A DNA stretch of 22,211 nt from Candidatus Mediterraneibacter colneyensis (GCA_019114745.1 DXEY01000015.1:1-22211); one strand, 5' to 3'; shown: positions 1-7,929, numbered from the stretch's first letter. Notes: generated by a model not told the origin, from the sequence alone. Made by a program: numbers and translations.

Positions 1-64
1 GGCACCAAAGAAAACAACACCCCCGGCGCCGGACTGCACCGCGCGCCCCGGAAAAGAGGAGATT

Positions 65-1498
65 ATGTTTGAAAAACGAAAGAGAAAATACAATTACAGG
101 CGGAAGGGAAGCCGGCGTATAGCGGTGATTATAACAATCGCCGTCCTGGCCGCCGCTGTTCTGGCCGTGGCAGGAATCGCCTTTTACAGGTATACCCACC
201 CCCTGAACCTGCGCAGCACAATTGTAGAGCACGAGCTGATGAAACCGTTCGACCCATGGGAAAATGTCAAAGATGTCTATTTCGGCAAAAAGGATGATGT
301 AAAGATCCAATCCGAAACAAACGTGGAACAAATTGGAGATTATCCTGTTATTTATACATACCGCGGACATAAATATGATGTTACAGTCCGGGTACGGGAC
401 ACCACGCCTCCGGCACTGAAGGTTCATCCATATACTACGGATCTGACAGAGGACATAAAACCGGAGTATTTCGTAGAACAGGCTGATGATGCCACAGAGG
501 TTACACTCCGGTTTAAAGATGAGAAAATCCCGGATACAGAAGGTACGTTTGACGTTACAGTCATTGCCGAGGACAGCTCGGGCAACCGGACGGAAGAGAC
601 CGCAGTGCTGACACGGGTCAAAGACACCACAGCTCCCGTTCTTGAGGGAATCGGGGATGTAGAAGTGCTTCAGGGACAGACCTGCGACTTCAGCCAGAAC
701 GTCACCGTCAAGGATGATCTCGATCCTGCTCCGCAGTTCTCCGTCGATTCAGAGCAAGTTGACTTTACCGTACCGGGTACATATGAAGTCACTTACACCG
801 TCAGGGACCGGTCCGGGAACGAGGACACAATTGTCCGAAAGGTTACAGTAAAAGCGGATCCGGATTACGAGCGCAAGATCGTTTACCTGACTTTTGACGA
901 CGGTCCCTCCGACAATACGGAGAAAGTGCTGGATATCCTGAAGGAATATAATGTAAAAGGTACTTTTTTTGTCACAGGGAATAACCAGAAAAAGAACGGC
1001 GTGCTCAAAAGGATCATCCAGGAAGGAAGCGCAATAGGCCTGCACACCTATACTCATGATTACGCAAAAGTCTACGCCTCGGAGGACGCCTATTTTAGCG
1101 ATCTCCAGAAGATGTCAGATATGGTAAAGGAAGTAACCGGCACAGAATCCCATATCATCCGGTTCCCCGGAGGATCCAGCAATGTGGTCAGCGCCAAATA
1201 TACGCCCGGACTGATGACAGTGCTGACAAAAAAAGTGCAGGAGAAAGGCTATCAGTATTTTGACTGGAACTGCGATTCAACAGATGCCAGCGGCAATAAT
1301 GTACCCGTGGAAACTCTTATAAAGAACGCGACATCCAGCAACGCAAAACATATCAATATCCTGATGCACGATACAGATGCGAAAGACACTACCGTGGAAG
1401 CGCTTCCAAAGATCATCGAATACTATCGGGACAAAGGCTATGCTTTTGAGCCTTTGACAACAGATTCGCCGGCAGTTCACCACAAAGTAAATAATTGA
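65..1498 (+). CDS. Membrane-anchored polysaccharide deacetylase with Ig-like repeats
   Basis: This 477-residue protein is a carbohydrate esterase family 4 (NodB-fold) deacetylase that probably removes acetyl groups from peptidoglycan or another surface glycan outside the cell. A basic N-terminus and one hydrophobic segment at about residues 19-41 suggest an uncleaved membrane anchor. Residues 50-263 hold about three tandem Ig-like (DUF5011-type) repeats, each ending in a G-x-Y-x-V and D-x-S-GN pattern followed by DTTxP linkers. The catalytic domain covers about 270-465. TFDDGP (276-281) supplies the catalytic base and a metal ligand, HTYTH (327-331) supplies the two metal histidines, RFPGG (366-370) is motif 3, DWNCDSTD (400-407) is motif 4 and LMHD (433-436) carries the last histidine. 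The start is preceded by GAGGAG a few bases upstream. The substrate is not fixed by sequence; PgdA-like peptidoglycan N-acetylglucosamine deacetylase is the usual role for this architecture. Confidence 0.93.
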   Translation: MFEKRKRKYNYRRKGSRRIAVIITIAVLAAAVLAVAGIAFYRYTHPLNLRSTIVEHELMKPFDPWENVKDVYFGKKDDVKIQSETNVEQIGDYPVIYTYRGHKYDVTVRVRDTTPPALKVHPYTTDLTEDIKPEYFVEQADDATEVTLRFKDEKIPDTEGTFDVTVIAEDSSGNRTEETAVLTRVKDTTAPVLEGIGDVEVLQGQTCDFSQNVTVKDDLDPAPQFSVDSEQVDFTVPGTYEVTYTVRDRSGNEDTIVRKVTVKADPDYERKIVYLTFDDGPSDNTEKVLDILKEYNVKGTFFVTGNNQKKNGVLKRIIQEGSAIGLHTYTHDYAKVYASEDAYFSDLQKMSDMVKEVTGTESHIIRFPGGSSNVVSAKYTPGLMTVLTKKVQEKGYQYFDWNCDSTDASGNNVPVETLIKNATSSNAKHINILMHDTDAKDTTVEALPKIIEYYRDKGYAFEPLTTDSPAVHHKVNN

Positions 1499-1528
1499 GG
1501 ATGCTGCCGGGAAACAGACCGTTCAAAA

Positions 1529-1568
1529 CAGGGGCAGGCGTAACTTGCACAAGTCACGCCTGCCCCTG
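1529..1568. terminator. Long perfect hairpin between convergent genes
   Basis: Bases 1529-1541 pair perfectly with 1556-1568 (13 bp, GC-rich). After one mismatch a further 4 bp close over a GCAC loop. On the minus strand the stem is followed directly by TTTT, so it can act as an intrinsic terminator for telA. On the plus strand there is no T-run, so termination of the deacetylase transcript is less certain. It lies between the convergent stops at 1498 and 1602. Confidence 0.75.
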
Positions 1569-1601
1569 AAACCTGGTATAAGCCCGGAGTCCCCTGGCTT
1601 T

Positions 1602-2738
1602 TCACCCCTGTATTTCCAGAAGTTTTGCCTTTAATTCCTGTTCCATATTTCTCAGGCCTTCCTCCGCTTCCATGCGTTTCTGCCGGCCTTCTCTCTGGAT
1701 ATTCATCACTTCGTCCAGCGTGGAGATCAGAGACTCGTTGGTCGCCTTAAGCGTTTCCATATCGACAATGCCCCTCTCCGACTCTTTTGCCGTATCGACC
1801 GTCGCCATCTTCAGCTTTTCAGCATTCTTTCTGAGCAGTTCATTTGTCATATCCGTCACCTCACGCTGGGCTGCCGCAGCCTGTGCCGAATGTTCCACTC
1901 CCAGCGCCAGCACCATCTGGCTTTTCCAGAGCGGGATTGTATTGACGATCGTGGACTGAATCTTCTCCACCATCATCGTATCATTATTCTGCACGAGCCT
2001 GATCTGCGGCGCCGTCTGGATCGAGATCATCCTGGTCAGTTCAAGGTCATGGATCTTTTTCTCAAACCGGTTGCACATAGCGTCCAGGTCTTTCGCCGCC
2101 TGGGCGTCCTCCGGCAGTCCTGAGAGTTTCGCCTTATCGAGCAGCTCTTTGAGCCGGGTAGCTTTTACCTCTGCCAGCTTCTTTTTTCCTGCCAGGATAT
2201 ACATCGACAGTTCTTTAAAATAGGTCAGGTTCAATTCATACATTTTGTCAAGCAGGGCAGTGTCTTTCATAAGCTGCACCTGATGTCTCTCAAGCACTTT
2301 TACGATCTCATTGACATTTGTCTCTGCTTTTGCATATCTTGCCTTCATCGTCTCGATCTTATTAGAGGCTTTCCTGAAGATCCCCAGAAATCCTTTTTCT
2401 TCTTCCTGGTCAAATCCCTTCAACTCCTTCACCACGCCGCTTAAGAGTTCCCCTACTTCTCCCAGGTCTTTTGACTTCACATTTTCAAGCGCCGACTCGG
2501 AAAAGTCCGCCATCTTTTTCTGGGTTCCCGCTCCGTACTGTAGCACCATTGCAGAGTTTGTCAGGTCGATCTGCTGAGCAAACGCATCGACGGTGCGTCG
2601 CTCTTCTTCCGTCAGTATGCTCTCATCCAGTGCCGGCTCTTCTTTCTGCTCTGCCGGAGGGGTTTTCGCCTCCTGCGCCTGGAACGGATCCAGCGTCAGT
2701 GTAGGGGTTGTGCTTACATCCTGAAATTCATTGTTCAT
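1602..2738 (-). CDS. TelA-family (toxic anion resistance, YaaN-like) protein
   Basis: This 378-residue soluble, mostly helical protein belongs to the TelA family, named for a plasmid tellurite-resistance gene. In Firmicutes the chromosomal member is YaaN, whose molecular function is poorly known. The N-terminal 45 residues are acidic and proline-rich and look disordered. Family features visible are the VLQYGAGTQ segment near residue 65, an FLGIFRKA segment near 117, and IVNTIPLWKSQM near 265. Heptad-like charged helices continue to the C-terminus, which suggests an extended coiled coil. No signal peptide or membrane segment is present. The start has GGAGG about 8 bases upstream. The gene lies 18 bp after xpaC on the same strand, the same pairing as xpaC-yaaN in Bacillus subtilis, so the two are almost certainly cotranscribed. 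The resistance name should not be read as a demonstrated function here. Confidence 0.92.
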   Translation of the reverse strand: MNNEFQDVSTTPTLTLDPFQAQEAKTPPAEQKEEPALDESILTEEERRTVDAFAQQIDLTNSAMVLQYGAGTQKKMADFSESALENVKSKDLGEVGELLSGVVKELKGFDQEEEKGFLGIFRKASNKIETMKARYAKAETNVNEIVKVLERHQVQLMKDTALLDKMYELNLTYFKELSMYILAGKKKLAEVKATRLKELLDKAKLSGLPEDAQAAKDLDAMCNRFEKKIHDLELTRMISIQTAPQIRLVQNNDTMMVEKIQSTIVNTIPLWKSQMVLALGVEHSAQAAAAQREVTDMTNELLRKNAEKLKMATVDTAKESERGIVDMETLKATNESLISTLDEVMNIQREGRQKRMEAEEGLRNMEQELKAKLLEIQG

Positions 2739-2756
2739 CTTGATCTCCTCCGTTCT

Positions 2757-3986
2757 TTATCTCTTCCCTGCTGTTTTCAGTCCATCCTCTGTCAGACCTT
2801 CCTGGGCAAGCATCGTATGCAGGACGGAAATGTCCGATGACACATCCCATGCCGTGTCCTGAAACAGGTCGTCCAGCAGTTTTTCAAACGCCGTATTCAG
2901 CGTATCTATCGTCTTTTCGATCTCCGATTTGGATGAAATGATATTCTCCCCCTGCACAGGCTGGGCATCAAGTTCTTCGTACGCCTCCAGAAGCTTGATC
3001 GTTGTCGGGAGATAATACTCCATCAGTTTTCGGATATCGTCAACGGATTCCGGGTGTTCCTCCACCCGGTCAAAGATCCGGTCCACCAGTGTCTCCATCC
3101 GCGATATTTTCGCAGATATTTCCTCGCCGGGTATTGCGTCGTTCGCCTCCCGGATCCTTCTTACATAATCATCCCCCGCTCTGAGCACGTTCTGTATCTC
3201 AGGTGACAGTCCGGAATATTCCTGGTTCTGCCGGGCGGCCGCCTTCTCCCTCTCGGCCTTCTCTCTCTTCATCCGTTCCATCAGGTCGGTGTACTGATGA
3301 TATGCCGCGTCGCTCACCATCAGGCAGGTGCCCTGCTCATCCAGATGTCCCTGGCAGAACCAGCCTTTCTTTATCATTTTCTTCAGATCTTTCAGCACTG
3401 ATTTTGCGGTACGCCCTGTCCTCTGGGCCAGTTCCCCGACATCGCAGTATTCCCTGTCCTTTAATATCTTCACATATCTGCGGAACCGCCCGACAACACA
3501 TGCCATGTTCGTTCCCGCGAGTCCCATAAGCAGAAAAGCCAGCGCAAATATGCCGAATGTACCCGCGCCAAACCCCAGCACCAGATCCCATCCCGCCGCA
3601 GACGCGCCGAGCGTCAGCGCCACCAGGATGATGATCGAAACCGCAAGAAAAAAGTATCCCGTGACCGCAAGAAAGATACCTCCCACCTTCGTCGCAGTCC
3701 CCTTCAGATACAGGATCTGTTTTTCCTCCTTTTTCGCTTCACCATATGTCTGCCGGCCGCCATACGCCTGCTGTTCCCGGTACATCTGCTGTCCGCCGTA
3801 ATTGCGCGACATCGGATTTTCGCGGTACCACCCTCCGTTTCTCATCCCCCGTGACACGGCGTCCGCCGCGCGTCCCACGGTATCGGATACCGCCTGATTC
3901 AGCCTGCTGAAATCCCGGTTATCTACCGCGTCCTGTATCGTCCTCCGGATCTCATCTCCGAACCGTTCCCAATCGTTATTTATCAT
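2757..3986 (-). CDS. xpaC: XpaC-like membrane protein (5-bromo-4-chloroindolyl phosphate hydrolysis family)
   Basis: This 409-residue protein is an XpaC-family member. The family was named after a colony phenotype on a chromogenic phosphate, and its biochemical role is unsettled. Residues 1-50 form an amphipathic helical segment, 51-90 are Gly/Tyr/Gln-rich and probably disordered, and two membrane segments lie at about 101-128 and 134-158. A region at about 165-230 resembles a small winged helix (helices around VGELAQRTGRTAKSVLKDLKKM followed by a strand pair). A charged helix at 233-254 leads into the C-terminal XpaC helical domain at about 258-395. No hydrolase active-site motif is evident. 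The start has GGAGG 6 bases upstream and a good promoter further up. It leads a two-gene operon with telA, and the two products probably act together at the membrane. Confidence 0.85.
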   Translation of the reverse strand: MINNDWERFGDEIRRTIQDAVDNRDFSRLNQAVSDTVGRAADAVSRGMRNGGWYRENPMSRNYGGQQMYREQQAYGGRQTYGEAKKEEKQILYLKGTATKVGGIFLAVTGYFFLAVSIIILVALTLGASAAGWDLVLGFGAGTFGIFALAFLLMGLAGTNMACVVGRFRRYVKILKDREYCDVGELAQRTGRTAKSVLKDLKKMIKKGWFCQGHLDEQGTCLMVSDAAYHQYTDLMERMKREKAEREKAAARQNQEYSGLSPEIQNVLRAGDDYVRRIREANDAIPGEEISAKISRMETLVDRIFDRVEEHPESVDDIRKLMEYYLPTTIKLLEAYEELDAQPVQGENIISSKSEIEKTIDTLNTAFEKLLDDLFQDTAWDVSSDISVLHTMLAQEGLTEDGLKTAGKR

Positions 3987-4007
3987 GAAGCGCCTCCTTG
4001 AAAAAGC

Positions 4008-4036
4008 TTGACCTGATAATTCTTTTATATGATAAT
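4008..4036 (+). promoter_or_regulatory. Promoter for the pseudouridine synthase gene
   Basis: TTGACC at 4008-4013 and GATAAT at 4031-4036 are separated by 17 bp, a good sigma-A-type match. Transcription would start near 4043 and leave a leader of about 70 bases before the ATG at 4116. The element overlaps the opposing xpaC promoter. Confidence 0.6.
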
Positions 4037-4037
4037 C

Positions 4038-4066
4038 AGTTTAGTCGCAACATATAGAAAAGTCAA
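4038..4066 (-). promoter_or_regulatory. Promoter for the xpaC-telA operon
   Basis: On the minus strand, TTGACT (plus positions 4061-4066) is followed after exactly 17 bp by TAAACT (4038-4043). The predicted start is near 4031, about 45 bases before the xpaC ATG at 3986. Its -10 box abuts the -10 box of the plus-strand promoter. Confidence 0.65.
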
Positions 4067-4115
4067 GAAATGCCGTCTGAAAACGGATGTAAAATCATAG
4101 CAAGAGGAATGTAAA

Positions 4116-4835
4116 ATGAAACCCGATATCCGCACACTAATCCAGTATGAAGACTCACAGGTCATCGTCTGCCGCAAGCCTGCCGGACTGGCAGTCCAGA
4201 CCGCACGCATCGGCGCTGCCGATCTTGTAAGTCTTCTGAAAAATCACCTTGCCTCCGGCATGGATCGAAACACTTCCGGCAGGCCGCCTTACCTGGCTGT
4301 CATCCACCGCCTGGACCAGCCCGTGGAAGGTCTGCTCGTATTCGCCAGAACCCCTGCTGCCGCAAAAGACCTGAACCGCCAGCTCACCTCTTCCGGATTT
4401 GGGAAATATTACCGCGCCATCGTCACCGGGATCCCTTCGCCGTCTGAGGGCACACTGGAGGACTATCTGATAAAAGACGGGCGCACGAACACATCCCGCG
4501 TCTGCGGCGAACATACGCCCGGCGCGAAGCTGGCACGGCTCCATTACCAGGTGGAGCGGATCTGTGAAGATACGCATCCCGCCGCATCTCTGGTAAAGAT
4601 CAGACTGGACACCGGACGTCACCACCAGATCCGCGTGCAGATGGCTCATCTCGGATGCCCCCTTGCAGGCGACAGAAAATACGGCGGGATGCCGGATGCC
4701 CCCGGAAGCCTTCCGGGCGGGACGGATCACAGCAGAAATTCAGAGCCGCTCCGTCTCTGTGCATACCGGCTTGAATTCAGACATCCCGGCAGCGGAAAAC
4801 AGATGGTATTTGAACTGACAGATCCGTGGAAGTAA
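4116..4835 (+). CDS. RluA-family RNA pseudouridine synthase
   Basis: This 239-residue enzyme isomerises uridine to pseudouridine in RNA. The RluA signature HRLDQPVEG occupies residues 64-72, with D67 as the catalytic aspartate. RLDTGRHHQIR (163-173) and HLGCPLAGDRKYGG (178-191) are the later conserved motifs. The usual S/T-G at the end of the first signature is E-G here, a modest variation. There is no N-terminal S4 domain, so it is one of the short single-domain members, and the rRNA or tRNA target position cannot be assigned from sequence. The start is supported by AGAGGA about 7 bases upstream. It is monocistronic: it has its own promoter and ends in a strong hairpin. Confidence 0.93.
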   Translation: MKPDIRTLIQYEDSQVIVCRKPAGLAVQTARIGAADLVSLLKNHLASGMDRNTSGRPPYLAVIHRLDQPVEGLLVFARTPAAAKDLNRQLTSSGFGKYYRAIVTGIPSPSEGTLEDYLIKDGRTNTSRVCGEHTPGAKLARLHYQVERICEDTHPAASLVKIRLDTGRHHQIRVQMAHLGCPLAGDRKYGGMPDAPGSLPGGTDHSRNSEPLRLCAYRLEFRHPGSGKQMVFELTDPWK

Positions 4836-4837
4836 GG

Positions 4838-4880
4838 AAACGCCGCGGGATCATGGCTTTGCGATGATCCCGCGGCGTTT
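4838..4880. terminator. Bidirectional intrinsic terminator (pseudouridine synthase / spoVG)
   Basis: A perfect 17 bp stem pairs 4838-4854 with 4864-4880 around a 9-base loop. The outer arms are AAA and TTT, so read in either direction the GC-rich core is followed by a short T-run. It begins 3 bases after the pseudouridine synthase stop and lies 56 bp from the spoVG stop on the other strand, so one element can end both transcripts. Confidence 0.88.
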
Positions 4881-4935
4881 CTTATCAGCTTTCTCTATTT
4901 ACTTTTCCCGTTCCTGTTCCGGTATTGAAATTCAC

Positions 4936-5223
4936 CTACATCTCATCAACGATAACCGGCTCTTCCTCTTCCAGTGATTCCTCATACTTTGTAAGTATGG
5001 TGGACTGGATCCTTTCCCTTGTGCCGGAATTGATCGGATGCGCAATATCACGGTATTCGCCGTCAAGAGCTTTTTTACTCGGCATTGCAATAAATAAACC
5101 TTTTTCCCCATCTATCACTTTAATATCATGAACTACGAATTCATCGTCGATCGTGATAGAAACAACTGCCTTCAATTTCCCCTCTTTCGCAACTTTGCGA
5201 ACACGTACATCTGTGATCTGCAT
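4936..5223 (-). CDS. spoVG: Septation/sporulation regulator SpoVG
   Basis: This 95-residue protein is SpoVG, a small nucleic-acid-binding regulator linked in Firmicutes to sporulation, asymmetric septation and control of surface or virulence genes. It begins MQITDVRVRK, has the conserved core KGLFIAMPSKK (41-51) and AHPINSGTRERIQ (61-73), and ends in an acidic tail. I place the start at the ATG whose first base is 5223, because AAAGGAG lies 10 bases upstream and family members begin there. An in-frame ATG at 5247 would add eight residues but lacks a ribosome-binding site. It lies 108 bp after glgD on the same strand. I see no convincing sigma-A or sigma-H promoter in that gap, so it may be read from the glgC promoter. 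Confidence 0.95.
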   Translation of the reverse strand: MQITDVRVRKVAKEGKLKAVVSITIDDEFVVHDIKVIDGEKGLFIAMPSKKALDGEYRDIAHPINSGTRERIQSTILTKYEESLEEEEPVIVDEM

Positions 5224-5331
5224 ATCTCCAGGTCTCCTTTCTCTCATGCATTACAAGCGGGGCCTGTCAGCCAAATATACGTCAAGTGTTAAAATCATTT
5301 ACGGCCCTGCAGCCCTTTCGTCTAAACAGGG

Positions 5332-6450
5332 TCATAATGCATATCGTTCATTCTTTTCAACTACAACTTTCACACCATTTTCTCCGACGTGCCTTGTGTT
5401 CGCCCTGATCGTATCACGGCTCTCGACGATGCAGTTTTCAATGTAAGTATTATCCCCAAGGTATACATCATTCAGAATAATGGAATTCTTGATCACACAA
5501 TTATTTCCGACAAATACTTTCTTAAAGATAACGGAATTTTCTATTGTACCATTGATGATGCTTCCGCTCCCGACAAGGCTGTTCTTCACGACCGCCCCGG
5601 GGTTGTACTTTGCCGGCGGCTGGTCGCTCACCTTTGAAAATACGCTGGGAAGTTCTTTAAAAAAGTAATTTCGTACTTCAGGCTTCAGGAAATCCATATT
5701 CGTCTGATAATACGCGTCTACTGTAGAGATGTTACTCCAGTAGCTGTTTATTTTATAACCGTATATCTTTTTCAGATTCTTATAGCGAATCAGGATATCG
5801 GTCACAAAATCATGTCTCTCTTCCTCCGCACAGTGCTCTACCAGATCGATGAGCTGCCTCCGGCGGATCACATAGATCCCGGTGGACACCGTCTGGGAAT
5901 GAGCTACCATAGGTTTCTCTTCAAATTCCTCGATCCGGCACGCCTCATTCATGCGGATCGTCCCAAACCTCGTAGCATCCTCATTCGGGCCGAGTTCTTT
6001 GCAGACGACTGTAATATCTGCCTTTTTGGCAATGTGGTATTCCAGGACTTTATTATAGTCGAGCTTGTACACCGCGTCTCCCGAAGTGATGATCACATAC
6101 GGTTCGTGGCACTTTCTCAGGAAATCCAGGTTCTGGTAGATGGCGTCCGCCGTTCCCCTGTACCAGTATCCGTTGTCCGCTGTGATCGTGGGAGTGAACA
6201 CATACAGCCCTCCCTGTTTTCTGCCAAAATCCCACCATTTTGAAGAATTGAGATGTTCATTCAGCGACCTTGCATTATATTGGGTCAGCACTGCGACTTT
6301 CTGAATATGAGAATTTGTCATATTGCTGAGTGCAAAATCAATCGCCCGATAACTGCCTGCGACCGGCATAGCCGCCACAGCCCGCTTCGATGTCAGTTCA
6401 TGCATCTTCCTGCTGTTACCGCCTGCCAGTATAATTCCAACCGCTCTCAT
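5332..6450 (-). CDS. glgD: Glucose-1-phosphate adenylyltransferase-like subunit GlgD
   Basis: This 372-residue protein is GlgD, the partner subunit of ADP-glucose pyrophosphorylase in Firmicutes glycogen synthesis. It has a nucleotidyltransferase domain (about 1-250) and a left-handed beta-helix (about 283-345) that is shorter than in GlgC. Several catalytic positions differ from the adjacent GlgC. The Gly-rich loop reads LAGGNSRKM (8-16) instead of LAGGQGSRL, the KPA triplet is replaced by AAM, SGDH becomes SGDA (123-126), and WKDVGT becomes WSNIST (238-243). This supports a regulatory, weakly catalytic or inactive role, as known for the family. The start ATG overlaps the glgC stop by four bases, so translation is probably coupled and equal amounts of the two subunits are likely. 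Confidence 0.95.
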   Translation of the reverse strand: MRAVGIILAGGNSRKMHELTSKRAVAAMPVAGSYRAIDFALSNMTNSHIQKVAVLTQYNARSLNEHLNSSKWWDFGRKQGGLYVFTPTITADNGYWYRGTADAIYQNLDFLRKCHEPYVIITSGDAVYKLDYNKVLEYHIAKKADITVVCKELGPNEDATRFGTIRMNEACRIEEFEEKPMVAHSQTVSTGIYVIRRRQLIDLVEHCAEEERHDFVTDILIRYKNLKKIYGYKINSYWSNISTVDAYYQTNMDFLKPEVRNYFFKELPSVFSKVSDQPPAKYNPGAVVKNSLVGSGSIINGTIENSVIFKKVFVGNNCVIKNSIILNDVYLGDNTYIENCIVESRDTIRANTRHVGENGVKVVVEKNERYAL

Positions 6451-7721
6451 ATCCTGTCACCTGCCTTTATCAATGTCTCGCCGCTCTCAAGCACACCGTT
6501 TACATAATCTTCCGCGGAGGTCACTCCGCTGACTGCGGTGTTCTTGCCAATCTGAACGCCGGACGGGATCACGGAATTTTCTCCGATGGTAGCCAGTCCG
6601 CCGCTGTAGATATTCGGTTTCGACTTATTCGGCACCTCGCTGCCGATGCCGATCACCGCATTGTCGCCGATCACGGTATCTTCTGCAATGATCGCTTTTT
6701 CAATCACACAGTTCTCACCGATCGTCACTCCCTGCATGATAATGGAATCGCGGACCACACTGCCCTTTCCAACCGTCACGCTGCCTCCCAGGACGCAGCT
6801 GTGAACTTCCCCGTAGATCTCAGAGCCATTGCTGATGATACAACGGTCTACCACGCCCTGCTCCGCGATATACTGAGGTGGGATATTCGCGCTGTTTGTG
6901 TAGATCTTCCAGAACTCCTCGTACAGATTAAATTCCGGGATAATGTCGATCAGCTCCATATTGGCTTCCCAGTATGAACTCAATGTCCCGACATCTTTCC
7001 AGTAGCCGTTATACTCATAAGCAAACAGCCTGTCTCCTTTTTCATGGCAGTAAGGGATGATATGTTTTCCGAAATCGCAGTTCGGCTGGTCTTTCAGCCT
7101 GATCAGCGCCTCCTTGAGGACCGGCCAGCTGAAAATGTAAATTCCCATGGATGCGAGATTACTGCTCGGTTTTTCCGGCTTTTCCTCAAACTCTTTGATC
7201 CGGCTCTCTCCGTCTGTGACTACGATCCCGAACCGGCTTGCCTCCTCAATGGGAACCGGCATCGCCGCGATCGTCACGTCAGCTTTATTTGCCTTGTGGA
7301 AATCCAGCATCACTTCATAATCCATCTTGTAGATATGGTCTCCGGAAAGGATCAGTACATAATCCGGATTGTATGTTTCCATATAGTTCAAATTCTGATA
7401 GATCGCATTCGCAGTCCCTGTGTACCACTCACTGTTTGAACTTTTTTCATAAGGAGGTAAGATGGATACACCCCCTACGTTGCGGTCCAGATCCCACGGA
7501 ATACCGATACCAATATGAGTATTCAAACGCAGCGGCTGATACTGAGTCAGCACGCCGACTGTATCGATCCCTGAATTGATACAGTTGCTCAGAGGAAAGT
7601 CGATGATCCGGTATTTTCCTCCAAAAGCCACCGCAGGTTTTGCAACTTTCGATGTCAGAACCCCAAGCCGACTGCCCTGTCCGCCCGCCAGCAGCATGGC
7701 AATCATTTCCTTTTTGTACAT
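6447..7721 (-). CDS. glgC: Glucose-1-phosphate adenylyltransferase, catalytic subunit GlgC
   Basis: This 424-residue enzyme makes ADP-glucose from ATP and glucose-1-phosphate, the committed step of glycogen synthesis. The nucleotide loop LAGGQGSRLGVLTSKVAKPA spans residues 11-30, WYTGTANAIYQN is at 99-110, and SGDH (126-129) includes the metal aspartate. FEEKP (178-182) carries the sugar-phosphate lysine, and WKDVGT (241-246) holds a further conserved aspartate. Hexapeptide repeats of a left-handed beta-helix run from about 290 to 400. The length is typical. The ATG has GAGGTG five bases upstream and an extended -10 promoter 32-37 bp upstream. It is first in a glgC-glgD unit. No glycogen synthase, branching enzyme or phosphorylase gene is in the window. 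Confidence 0.96.
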   Translation of the reverse strand: MYKKEMIAMLLAGGQGSRLGVLTSKVAKPAVAFGGKYRIIDFPLSNCINSGIDTVGVLTQYQPLRLNTHIGIGIPWDLDRNVGGVSILPPYEKSSNSEWYTGTANAIYQNLNYMETYNPDYVLILSGDHIYKMDYEVMLDFHKANKADVTIAAMPVPIEEASRFGIVVTDGESRIKEFEEKPEKPSSNLASMGIYIFSWPVLKEALIRLKDQPNCDFGKHIIPYCHEKGDRLFAYEYNGYWKDVGTLSSYWEANMELIDIIPEFNLYEEFWKIYTNSANIPPQYIAEQGVVDRCIISNGSEIYGEVHSCVLGGSVTVGKGSVVRDSIIMQGVTIGENCVIEKAIIAEDTVIGDNAVIGIGSEVPNKSKPNIYSGGLATIGENSVIPSGVQIGKNTAVSGVTSAEDYVNGVLESGETLIKAGDRI

Positions 7722-7752
7722 TGCGTCACCTCATTTCTGGTTATATGCGTCT

Positions 7753-7761
7753 ATTATACCA
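7753..7761 (-). promoter_or_regulatory. glgC: Extended -10 promoter for glgC-glgD
   Basis: Read on the minus strand, TGG followed by TATAAT (plus positions 7753-7761) is a perfect -10 hexamer with the TGn extension. No good -35 hexamer lies 16-18 bp upstream, which is common for extended -10 promoters. Transcription would start near 7746, about 25 bases before the glgC ATG. Confidence 0.6.
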
Positions 7762-7867
7762 TATATTTGTATTTTTAGAATAATTATTTACAATTTTATC
7801 CTAATTTTTTTTGACTTTTTATTAATTTCGCACAAAAAGAACTGCTTTTAATTTTTTCTATATATAG

Positions 7868-7873
7868 TATAAT
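7868..7873 (+). promoter_or_regulatory. murC: Probable -10 box for murC
   Basis: A perfect TATAAT lies at 7868-7873 in very AT-rich DNA. The sequence 16-20 bp upstream (around CTGCTTTTA, 7842-7850) is only a weak -35. The implied start near 7880 leaves a leader of about 50 bases before the preferred murC ATG at 7930. This makes the in-frame ATG at 7894 less likely, as it would have almost no leader. Confidence 0.45.
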
Positions 7874-7929
7874 ATAGTAGACTGAGATATTTTATGACTG
7901 TAAAAATAAAAAAGAGAAGAGGAATTTCC

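Noticed and set aside
1..72. Open frame running in from the left edge and stopping at 70-72, overlapping the deacetylase start
   Set aside because: All three plus-strand frames are open over this short GC-rich stretch, so it gives no real evidence for the end of an upstream gene. It could be one, but nothing supports choosing a frame.
5224..5331. A sigma-H promoter for spoVG
   Set aside because: TTGACG and TATATT occur in the gap but not at workable spacing, and I found no clear sigma-H pair, so no promoter is claimed.
7811..7816. TTGACT as the murC -35 box
   Set aside because: It lies about 51 bp before the TATAAT at 7868, far outside the permitted spacing.
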